In this document: positions 1 to 5,535 of the stretch, in pieces
How the letters are laid out: each line of letters opens with the position of its first letter
Position numbering within the stretch: position 1 is the first letter of the stretch
NCBI GenBank assembly: GCA_025998735.1
Contig: BNWJ01000031.1
Location: 1-12,550 of the forward strand
Length of the DNA stretch: 12,550 nt
Direction of reading: 5' to 3'
Origin: Alphaproteobacteria bacterium
GTDB lineage: Bacteria; Pseudomonadota; Alphaproteobacteria; UBA3830
The notes under the pieces: generated by a model
What the model was told of the DNA's origin: nothing
Seen by the model: the letters and a program-made list of their open reading frames with translations, nothing else
Databases searched by the model: none
Position numbers and translations under genes: made by a program

Positions 1-24
1 CACGATATTTTGGCTTTTTTCTGC

Positions 25-48
25 AAAAGAATCCCAGCAGCTGCTAGG
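25..48 (-). terminator. Possible rho-independent terminator after nusB
   Basis: Read on the minus strand, CCTAGC-AGCT-GCTGGG (48 to 33) forms a 6-bp stem, including one G-T pair, with a 4-base loop. It is followed directly by ATTCTTTT. This suits the end of the leftward operon, although it lies about 240 bases beyond the nusB stop. The T-run is interrupted, so the terminator would be weak. Confidence 0.35.
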
Positions 49-63
49 TCCTGTTAGCGAAAA

Positions 64-91
64 TTGAAAACACATAGGGATGTGGTATAAA
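64..91 (+). promoter_or_regulatory. Promoter-like sequence with inverted repeat in spacer
   Basis: TTGAAA (64-69), a 16-base spacer and TATAAA (86-91) match the sigma-70 consensus well. The spacer contains CACAT-AGGG-ATGTG (71-84), a 5-bp inverted repeat that could be an operator. No gene of reasonable length follows on the plus strand, which lowers confidence. The match may be chance in AT-rich DNA. Confidence 0.25.
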
Positions 92-284
92 GTCTTATTT
101 AAATTAAAATATGAGGGTTATACCATCGCAACAAAAGGATAAAATTTAATGAAAAGTTTAGGGTTATCGCCGGAATTGTTAATATGAAAAATGGATTTGG
201 ACTTGCATGAGAAATAAAATAATGTTACACTGACCTCGTCAAAATTCATTACTGGATCCGCGTTTGGGTTATGCAACAGGTCTA

Positions 285-746
285 TTATTTTGACTCGCGG
301 AGTTCTTTGGCAGCGACATTCAGTAATCCATTAACAAACGAAACCTCTGAATTTTCGAAAAACGCCTTGGAAATTTCTATGTACTCGTTCAGAATGACGT
401 TGATGGGGATTTCTTTGAAGCAGTGCAATTCTGCAATAGCAAATCTCAATATGCATTTAGTAACCGAATCGATTCGGTCCAGTTTCCAGCTTTCAGACAG
501 GTGTTTTTCGATTACGCTATCTATGAAAACGATATTTTCTTCCATCGCATTCAGAAGATTTTTTAAAAAAGGTCTATCCATTTCGGAAGATGAAATGCTT
601 TCGCTAATGAAAATCTCTGCCGAATCATTCGCTAGACTGGATACTTTTTGCCCACAGAGACCGGCCTTGTACGCCATCTGCACGGCACATAGTCTAGACA
701 TACCGCGCAGTCCAGTCTTGGACTTGCGTTCATTTTTCGATTGCAT
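285..746 (-). CDS. nusB: Transcription antitermination factor NusB
   Basis: NusB pairs with NusE (ribosomal protein S10) on boxA RNA and keeps RNA polymerase processive over rRNA operons. The 153-residue product matches the family in length (about 140-160) and is all-helical. The N-terminal stretch SRLCAVQMAYK (residues 17-27) and the C-terminal part with RIDSVTKCILRFAIAEL, INVILNEYIEISKAFF and SFVNGLLNVAAKEL are the conserved NusB blocks. The upstream gene glyA ends only 11 bases before this start, so nusB is the last gene of the operon. A modest TGGGA lies about 6 bases before the ATG. In many alphaproteobacteria nusB follows ribH; here it directly follows glyA. Family assignment is firm. 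Confidence 0.95.
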   Translation of the reverse strand: MQSKNERKSKTGLRGMSRLCAVQMAYKAGLCGQKVSSLANDSAEIFISESISSSEMDRPFLKNLLNAMEENIVFIDSVIEKHLSESWKLDRIDSVTKCILRFAIAELHCFKEIPINVILNEYIEISKAFFENSEVSFVNGLLNVAAKELRESK

Positions 747-757
747 TTATATTCCCA

Positions 758-2023
758 TTACTTGTAAAGCGGATACGCTCTGCACAACTCAAGCGCTTCC
801 CCCCGAACCCTTTGACGCAGATCATCATAGCCGCTTTTTCCGTAGTTGGAAAGCACCGTATATATCATATCTGCTATTTTTTGGAATTCCGACACACCGA
901 AATTTCTGGTGGACATGGCGGCGGAACCAATTCTAATGCCGGACGTCTTTGTCGGAGGCAATTTATCAAATGGAATAGCGTTTTTATTGCAGGTAATTCC
1001 CGCTTCCTCCAATTCCAGCGAAGCGATTTTTCCCGTTACCGATAGTTTTGTTAGATCAACGATGGACATGTGGCATTCGGTTTTTCCGGAAACGATATCG
1101 AGACCATTTTCCTTTAGACGTTTTGCCATTGCTATGGAATTTTCCAGAACTTTCTTGGCATATTCTTTGAATTCCGGTCGCAACGCTTCCCCAAACGCTA
1201 CTGCTTTGGCGGCTATGGAATGCATCTGCGGTCCACCTTGAACTCCCGGAAATACTGCGCTATTGATTTTTTTCGCGAGTACTTCGTCGTTGGTGAGAAT
1301 AATGCCGCCCCTCGGTCCACGGAGTGTCTTGTGAGTTGTGGAGGAAACGACGTGTGCATGCTCCATCGGAGACGGATACAGTCCAGCCACCACCAATCCA
1401 GCGTAATGGGCGATATCCACAAATAAATAGGCTCCGACGGAATCTGCAATTTCCCGAAAGCGCTTGAAATCGATTTTTCGCGAATAGGAGGAAGCTCCGG
1501 CAAGAATGAGTTTCGGATTATGTTCTTCGGCAAGCTTTTGCACATTGTCATAATCGATGAGACCATCTTCGTTTATGCCGTAAGAAATAGACTTAAACCA
1601 TTTTCCAGATATCGTTGGCGTCGCTCCGTGAGTGAGATGTCCGCCCATGTCCAATCCCATTCCGAGAAAAGTATCGCCAGGTGACATGAGCGCGTAAAAC
1701 ACTGATAAATTCGCCTGAGCGCCCGAATGCGGCTGAACATTTGCGTATTTGCAGTTGAACAGTTTGCAGACTCGCTCAATGGCGATATTTTCTGCCACAT
1801 CAACGCAGGAGCAGCCACTATAGTATCTTCTGCTGGGATATCCTTCGGCGTATTTATTAGTCATGACGCAGCCGAGTGCTGCAATCACCTCTTTGGATGC
1901 AAAATTCTCAGACGCGATTAATTCTATCTGATCCTGCTGCCGAGTTAGTTCGCTTCTTATGGCATCAAAGACTTCCTTGTCTGCCAATTCGTTTCCATCG
2001 GAAAAATATCCGTTAAAAGTCAT
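758..2023 (-). CDS. glyA: Serine hydroxymethyltransferase
   Basis: This cytosolic PLP enzyme converts serine and tetrahydrofolate to glycine and 5,10-methylene-tetrahydrofolate, the main source of one-carbon units for thymidylate, purine and methionine synthesis. The product has 421 residues, normal for the family. Visible landmarks are IELIASENF (33-41), EGYPSRRYYSG (60-70), the glycine/threonine-rich GGHLTHGA (127-134), VDIAHYAGL (202-210) and the cofactor-binding STTHKTLRGPRGG (228-240), with Lys232 as the Schiff-base lysine. The start overlaps the rpiB stop by four bases (ATGA), a sign of translational coupling, and is preceded by AAGGAAGG inside the rpiB end. All key residues seem intact. 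Confidence 0.97.
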   Translation of the reverse strand: MTFNGYFSDGNELADKEVFDAIRSELTRQQDQIELIASENFASKEVIAALGCVMTNKYAEGYPSRRYYSGCSCVDVAENIAIERVCKLFNCKYANVQPHSGAQANLSVFYALMSPGDTFLGMGLDMGGHLTHGATPTISGKWFKSISYGINEDGLIDYDNVQKLAEEHNPKLILAGASSYSRKIDFKRFREIADSVGAYLFVDIAHYAGLVVAGLYPSPMEHAHVVSSTTHKTLRGPRGGIILTNDEVLAKKINSAVFPGVQGGPQMHSIAAKAVAFGEALRPEFKEYAKKVLENSIAMAKRLKENGLDIVSGKTECHMSIVDLTKLSVTGKIASLELEEAGITCNKNAIPFDKLPPTKTSGIRIGSAAMSTRNFGVSEFQKIADMIYTVLSNYGKSGYDDLRQRVRGEALELCRAYPLYK

Positions 2024-2463
2024 TTTCGCCTTCCTTCTGCTAGATCATCCATTAGACGCAGTCTCGCCTCATGTCGACCGCCATCGAATTCAGTTTTTAG
2101 AAAATCACGAACACATTCCAGCGCAACATCGGTGCCAATGTTTTTTTCGCCGAAAACTATCACGTTCGCATCGTTATGCCTGCGAGCCATTACGGCCATT
2201 TCCCTACTAAAACACAAAGCCGCTCGAATGCCGTCGTATCTATTGGCCGCAATGGACATGCCTATTCCAGTGCCGCAGATCAATATACCATATCTTTTTT
2301 CGCACTTGGAAGACAGAAGCTCATTAACCAATTTATCAGCAAACACAGGATAATCACACGGATTTGCATCAAACGGACCTATGTCGTTTACATCTTCCAG
2401 ATGTTCGATCAGAAACTGCTTCAGGGAGAATCCCGCATGGTCAGATGCTATAAAAAGATGCAT
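2020..2463 (-). CDS. rpiB: Ribose-5-phosphate isomerase B
   Basis: RpiB interconverts ribose 5-phosphate and ribulose 5-phosphate in the non-oxidative pentose phosphate pathway. The 147-residue length is typical. The N-terminal IASDHAGFSLK (5-15), DYPVFADK (37-44), the active-site loop ILICGTGIGMSIAANR (60-75, with catalytic Cys63 followed by the anion-binding Gly-rich turn) and the C-terminal GGRHEARL are all present. A strong GAGGT lies 5 bases before the ATG, inside the lpxK stop region. The stop is TGA and overlaps the glyA start; because the protein ends where the family normally ends, TGA is read as stop here. In alphaproteobacteria rpiB commonly sits directly before glyA, which supports the class assignment. 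Confidence 0.96.
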   Translation of the reverse strand: MHLFIASDHAGFSLKQFLIEHLEDVNDIGPFDANPCDYPVFADKLVNELLSSKCEKRYGILICGTGIGMSIAANRYDGIRAALCFSREMAVMARRHNDANVIVFGEKNIGTDVALECVRDFLKTEFDGGRHEARLRLMDDLAEGRRK

Positions 2464-2466
2464 TTT

Positions 2467-3498
2467 TTACCTCAAATATGCTTCTATTTCTTCTTTATTG
2501 CCCCAGATTATTTTTACCGGAACCGTCGTCACTAGATGATGAAACTTTTTGGGAATTCGCGCAAGATCTTTTTCTGTTGTAATTATTTTGGCGTTTAGCG
2601 TGTGCGCTTCGTCCAATAGATCGACGATATCCTTTTCTGAATATGGATAATGATCGGGAAACTCCACTTCTTTTTCCACAGATAACTTTTTGCGCAGAGA
2701 ATCGAAGAATTTCCTCGGATATCCAAGACCACAAAATGCAATGTATTGCTTGTTACAATCTATATTTGAAAAATCTTGGTGCGTGACGCACTCACATAAA
2801 TGACCTTGCCACCTACTGAGATATATGCCAGCATTTTTTTCAGTAACGCCCGTGGTGCAACCACTTATTAGTATAACAGCGTCGATATCATCCTTTATGG
2901 CTTCGAAATCCAAACGATTGGGACCCAGTGGCAGCATTTCTCCATTTCCAAATCCCTGGGATACATCGATTACCAGAAACCGAACATTCGGCTGCAAATA
3001 TCTCTGGCAAAGGCCGTCATCTAGTATGAAAGCATCGTATTGCTCTTTGGCCATAGCCATCTGAGTGCTTTTGGATCGGTCTTTGGACACGTATACGTCC
3101 ATACCTTTTTTAGATAGCATGAGCGGTTCGTCACCAATGTCCTGGTATGTGTGCACGTTAGCATCTACGGCAATGGTTTCGTCGGACGATCTACCGTATC
3201 CACGACTGAGCACCGCTGCTTTCTTGTTCATATCTTTGAAGATATCGGCAATTGCTGCTGTAACTATGCTTTTTCCGGAACCTCCAACTGTTATGGCTCC
3301 AATCGCTATCACTTTGACGGAATCCAATTTACATTTGTACGATCTTTTATAATTCCAAGAAGATACAAAAGAATAGATCGCACTGAACGGAGATAAGAAA
3401 ATTTTCTGAAAGAAACTTGCTTCTTTCGCGTACCAAAACTTAGGAGGCTTTAAAAACACGATACTACCACAACCAACAGCACACACAAAAAGCGCCAT
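2467..3498 (-). CDS. lpxK: Tetraacyldisaccharide 4'-kinase (lipid A biosynthesis)
   Basis: LpxK is an inner-membrane-associated P-loop kinase that phosphorylates the 4' position of the lipid A disaccharide, giving lipid IVA. The product of 343 residues fits the family. The N-terminal PPKFWY (18-23) and hydrophobic IFLSPFSAIYSFVSS (33-47) form the membrane-contacting helix. GAITVGGSGKS (67-77) is the Walker A motif with Lys76. LSRGYGR (97-103) and the acidic DDG (160-162) followed by LPLGPNR (189-195) are family hallmarks. The start is uncertain: the ATG lacks a clear ribosome site, and about 13 residues precede the usual N-terminus, so the GTG at 3459 (Val14) is an alternative. The gene shows that the organism makes lipid A. 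It leads the operon and ends 3 bases before rpiB. Confidence 0.94.
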   Translation of the reverse strand: MALFVCAVGCGSIVFLKPPKFWYAKEASFFQKIFLSPFSAIYSFVSSWNYKRSYKCKLDSVKVIAIGAITVGGSGKSIVTAAIADIFKDMNKKAAVLSRGYGRSSDETIAVDANVHTYQDIGDEPLMLSKKGMDVYVSKDRSKSTQMAMAKEQYDAFILDDGLCQRYLQPNVRFLVIDVSQGFGNGEMLPLGPNRLDFEAIKDDIDAVILISGCTTGVTEKNAGIYLSRWQGHLCECVTHQDFSNIDCNKQYIAFCGLGYPRKFFDSLRKKLSVEKEVEFPDHYPYSEKDIVDLLDEAHTLNAKIITTEKDLARIPKKFHHLVTTVPVKIIWGNKEEIEAYLR

Positions 3499-3527
3499 CG
3501 ACTAACAACTAAAATAGGCGACGGCGC

Positions 3528-3562
3528 AAAAAAAAAATCCACCTAAGGCGGATGTCTTTTTT
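3528..3562 (-). terminator. Rho-independent terminator of the XRE regulator gene
   Basis: On the minus strand ATCCGCC-TTA-GGTGGAT (3553 to 3537) forms a 7-bp stem with one G-T pair, followed by a run of ten T. It begins a few bases after the regulator stop codon. An A-run on the other side could pair with the T-run. On the plus strand the stem has an A-C mismatch but is also followed by a T-rich tract, so weak bidirectional action is possible. It isolates the regulator from lpxK. Confidence 0.85.
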
Positions 3563-3564
3563 AA

Positions 3565-4350
3565 CTAGTTGATATCAAAATCGGCGTAGCCAACAACTCT
3601 ATAAATGGCCTCTAGCGAATTACGTCCGACTTCCATCAAGGTATCCTTGCTTGATATAGTGCCATTTTTCAATAGCTCCATGTCACCTATATCGCACAAT
3701 TGCAAAGACGTTGGAGTAACGCTCCATATCTTCTTAATTAAAATCTTCCCACGATTTAGAATAACGACAGTGGATTCCGGAGCTAAACTGCTGGATGGCT
3801 CTAGATACAATGTCGATGAACTGCTAAAGTGTGGCTTGAAATATGATTCAGCTTTTATTGCAAAAGCATCATTTTTAGCCATAAGCTCCGCTGGCCGATG
3901 GCGCCACTCGGACGGAGAACAGATCTTGATCGTCAAATCAGGCGAATTCTCATCATCTTTGGAGACGCTGTATAGCGGCATGCTGGACTCTCTAACGGAG
4001 ATCTCCTGACGCCTTTTCCTGCTGAACTCCAGTGGCGTAACGATGTGACTGTCATGGGAAACTTCCTGAAGAAGTTCTGCTGGTTCACATCCAAAAGCGT
4101 GCGACAATCTTCTGATAAGATCGGTATTCAATCTTCTGGAACCCGACTCCAATCTAGATAAATACGAAATAGATATACTGGTTATTTCTGCCAGTGTCTC
4201 CAGCGTATAACCACTCCTCTTTCGCAAATACTTCAGATGTGTCATTGGCGCATCCTTTCTCTTTCTACCAACTCTCTCTGCTCCAATTTCCTGAGACGAA
4301 GTCTCAGGAAATGTTAGATCCTTCATCGGACTTAAACTTTGTCTTGCCAT
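3565..4350 (-). CDS. XRE-family transcriptional regulator with degenerate S24/LexA-like C-domain
   Basis: The start is placed at the ATG at 4350 (261 residues) because AGAGGG lies 7 bases upstream; a longer frame would need a TTG (4393-4395) that falls inside the likely -10 box. Residues 37-95 are a classic HTH_3 domain: YLRKRSGYTLETLAEITSIS, then ISYLSRLESGSRRLN as the recognition helix region. Residues 120-255 resemble the C-terminal domain of CI/LexA-type (S24) regulators: DAFAIKAESYFKPHF (161-175) aligns with the nucleophile-serine block and VVILNRGKILIKKI (195-208) with the lysine block. The family's usual G-[DN]-S-M reads A-E-S-Y, and no Ala-Gly cleavage bond is evident, so self-cleavage is doubtful. 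It could sense a signal or be a domesticated phage repressor. Targets are unknown; autoregulation is plausible. Confidence 0.85.
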   Translation of the reverse strand: MARQSLSPMKDLTFPETSSQEIGAERVGRKRKDAPMTHLKYLRKRSGYTLETLAEITSISISYLSRLESGSRRLNTDLIRRLSHAFGCEPAELLQEVSHDSHIVTPLEFSRKRRQEISVRESSMPLYSVSKDDENSPDLTIKICSPSEWRHRPAELMAKNDAFAIKAESYFKPHFSSSSTLYLEPSSSLAPESTVVILNRGKILIKKIWSVTPTSLQLCDIGDMELLKNGTISSKDTLMEVGRNSLEAIYRVVGYADFDIN

Positions 4351-4385
4351 AATAAAACCCTCTTTTTTTGCAAACTCATATTTAC

Positions 4386-4414
4386 GGTATACCAAACGAC
4401 AAAAAGGAAGTCCA
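4386..4414 (-). promoter_or_regulatory. Likely promoter and possible operator of the XRE regulator
   Basis: On the minus strand TGGACT (4414-4409), a 17-base spacer and an extended -10 TG-G-TATACC (to 4386) are seen. The -10 lies within the perfect palindrome GGTATACC (4386-4393), which could be a repressor site. Upstream are A/T tracts with a repeated TTTTTTTTGAATT pattern (about 4421-4445), like an UP element. The distance to the chosen ATG leaves a leader of about 30 bases. Confidence 0.4.
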
Positions 4415-4518
4415 TAGCAAAATTCAAAAAAAATTCAAAAAAAAATACGACACAAATTTTATGTAATTAGCACGTTGAAATTTATAGAGTCCAAATGAAA
4501 CGGCGAATAAAAAATTTG

Positions 4519-4547
4519 TTGAAACTTTTTATTTTTATTATCATAAT
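4519..4547 (+). promoter_or_regulatory. Promoter for the small basic protein gene
   Basis: TTGAAA (4519-4524), a 17-base spacer and CATAAT (4542-4547) each match the sigma-70 consensus at five of six positions. Transcription would start near 4554 and give a leader of about 90 bases before the ATG at 4644. A second TATAAT at 4626-4631 lies too close to the start codon to leave room for the ribosome site. Confidence 0.45.
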
Positions 4548-4643
4548 ATACATAGCAATATCCGCATGAAAAATATATGTTTTTGGTTGTTTTTTGCGTG
4601 TTTTCATAGTCGATATTTTTTATTTTATAATTATAGGTAAGAC

Positions 4644-5114
4644 ATGATCTCCTCGAAAAACAACACGCTGCAGGCAGTAGAGCATGAAAAATTGTCCAAA
4701 ACACACAATGTCAAGAGAGGTAAGAAAAAATCAAGACTGTTATTTTCTAAATCTTATCATTTTGCAAAGTCATATCATCCATTAAAACATCAAAAAATTA
4801 AATTAAATAAAATCAATTTTATAAAACCCGCGGATGAATATGAAAATGAGGATAAAAAAGAAAGCCAGATACTTACAAGGAGATATAAAGCCTTTCCGCT
4901 TCCGTCGCCTACAAAAAACACCATTTGGACCAGTGAAAATAAAATATTGGAGTGGCTTGTTTCGATCGGCGTACAAATAAAACGCACGTCCACAAACAAG
5001 TATTTTCTTACGGGTAGGTTGTGTGCAATGAATCATGTTCTTGTGTTCGCCAACAAAAAAAGGATAGATCTCGGATTGCCGCCGTTTTATGTGGAAGGAT
5101 TAACAGAATTCTAG
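4644..5114 (+). CDS. Small basic protein of unknown function
   Basis: I do not recognise this 156-residue protein. TAGGT lies about 6 bases before the ATG, a promoter lies upstream and a hairpin terminator follows, so it reads as a real single-gene unit. The N-terminal half is strongly basic and low in complexity, with runs such as KRGKKKSRLLFSK and KHQKIKLNKINF. It has no signal peptide or membrane segment. From about residue 92 the composition changes to what looks like a compact domain: TSENKILEWLVSIGVQI, then NKYFLTGRLCAMNHVLVFAN, then KRIDLGLPPFYVEGLTEF at the C-terminus. The charged N-terminus suggests nucleic-acid contact, but that is a guess. It is divergent from the XRE regulator, and the two may share control. 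Confidence 0.7.
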   Translation: MISSKNNTLQAVEHEKLSKTHNVKRGKKKSRLLFSKSYHFAKSYHPLKHQKIKLNKINFIKPADEYENEDKKESQILTRRYKAFPLPSPTKNTIWTSENKILEWLVSIGVQIKRTSTNKYFLTGRLCAMNHVLVFANKKRIDLGLPPFYVEGLTEF

Positions 5115-5155
5115 CATTCAGAGGAGCGTAGTGGCTTAATGATTAGTTGATGAAT

Positions 5156-5177
5156 AACATGAGCATGTTTTTTCTTT
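5156..5177 (+). terminator. Rho-independent terminator after the small basic protein gene
   Basis: AACATG-AG-CATGTT (5156-5169) is a perfect inverted repeat followed by TTTTCTTT. The realistic stem is 5 bp with a 4-base loop. It lies about 40 bases beyond the stop codon at 5112-5114. Confidence 0.6.
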
Positions 5178-5260
5178 AAAGCACGGAGTCTATTTGTTGA
5201 CTGTTCCTAAGGATCCAGGAGGACATAGTAAAGCCGCTTTTGAAGCACACCACCAACGGC

Positions 5261-5346
5261 CGTCATTCTTGCAAGCGTAGCGCAGCGAGAATCCAGTGGT
5301 TGCAGATGTTTCATGGATTCCTCGGTGCTACGCACCAAGGATGACG
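5261..5346. repeat. Palindromic intergenic element
   Basis: The left arm (5261-5295, starting CGTCATTCTTGCAAGCG) and the right arm (5314-5346, ending CCAAGGATGACG) are imperfect inverted repeats of about 34 bases joined by an 18-base loop. Common to both arms are CGTCAT, a GCGTAGC core and GAATCCA. This layout, with GTCAT at the outer ends and GGATTC at the loop, is the style of small palindromic repeats scattered through rickettsial and other proteobacterial genomes. Only one copy is in this window. It is flanked on the right by a separate hairpin, GATACGCTT-TT-AAGCGGTATC (5371-5391, one bulged base). Confidence 0.75.
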
Positions 5347-5379
5347 AGCTGGAAGAATTTTTTGTTTCTCGATACGCTT

Positions 5380-5535
5380 TTAAGCGGTATCACTATAGGA
5401 AACAGCTTGGCACCATTCCACAAAATTTTTGGTTCCATAGAACCTGTGGTTGGAAGCAAAACCTCATCTCCTCGGTAGTATTGGCGTCTTGATTTTGTCA
5501 AACAACTCCTCCTGCTCCTTAAATCCAGCCTTACT
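5380..5535 (-). pseudogene. Probable lost C-terminal extension of the MORN protein
   Basis: Beyond the TAA at 5536-5538 the same reading frame continues for 23 codons with protein-like composition (KEQEELFDKIKTP) to a TGA at 5464-5466. It then runs another 27 codons, including NHRFYGTKNFVEWCQAVSY, to a TAA at 5380-5382. The second block is conserved in frame in the decayed relative at 10980-11302. The simplest reading is that the family once ended further downstream and that this copy acquired stops. Confidence 0.45.
5394..5465 (+). repeat. 72-bp dispersed repeat, copy 1
   Basis: This 72-bp segment matches 10980-11051 in the same orientation with only three substitutions. It contains the inverted repeat GGTTC-CATA-GAACC (5431-5444), with CCACA and TGTGG able to extend the stem outside a bulge. 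Read on the minus strand it encodes NHRFYGTKNFVEWCQAVSY in the same frame as the MORN gene that ends at 5536. It is therefore probably a fragment of formerly coding 3' sequence rather than a transposable repeat. Confidence 0.85.

Larger units (their letters stand above)
1..284. other. Intergenic region at left edge, no supported gene
   Basis: No convincing gene lies here. The only open frames are very short, such as 43 codons on the minus strand at 118-249 and 12-codon frames on the plus strand near 150, with no family resemblance. The stretch holds a weak terminator-like hairpin (25-48) and a promoter-like pair of hexamers (64-91), listed separately. It is AT-rich, as expected downstream of an operon. 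Confidence 0.5.

Noticed and set aside
118..249. 43-codon frame on the minus strand beyond nusB
   Set aside because: No ribosome site, no resemblance, and the length is expected by chance in such DNA.
4459..4704. 81-codon minus-strand frame between the divergent genes
   Set aside because: It overlaps the promoter and start of the plus-strand gene and has a biased composition typical of AT-rich non-coding DNA.
5398..5465. 72-bp repeat as a terminator or small RNA family
   Set aside because: The hairpin lacks a T-run, and the conserved peptide reading on the opposite strand explains the conservation better.
5296..5478. 60-codon plus-strand frame from a GTG
   Set aside because: It spans the palindromic element and the 72-bp repeat; the translation is a by-product of these repeats.
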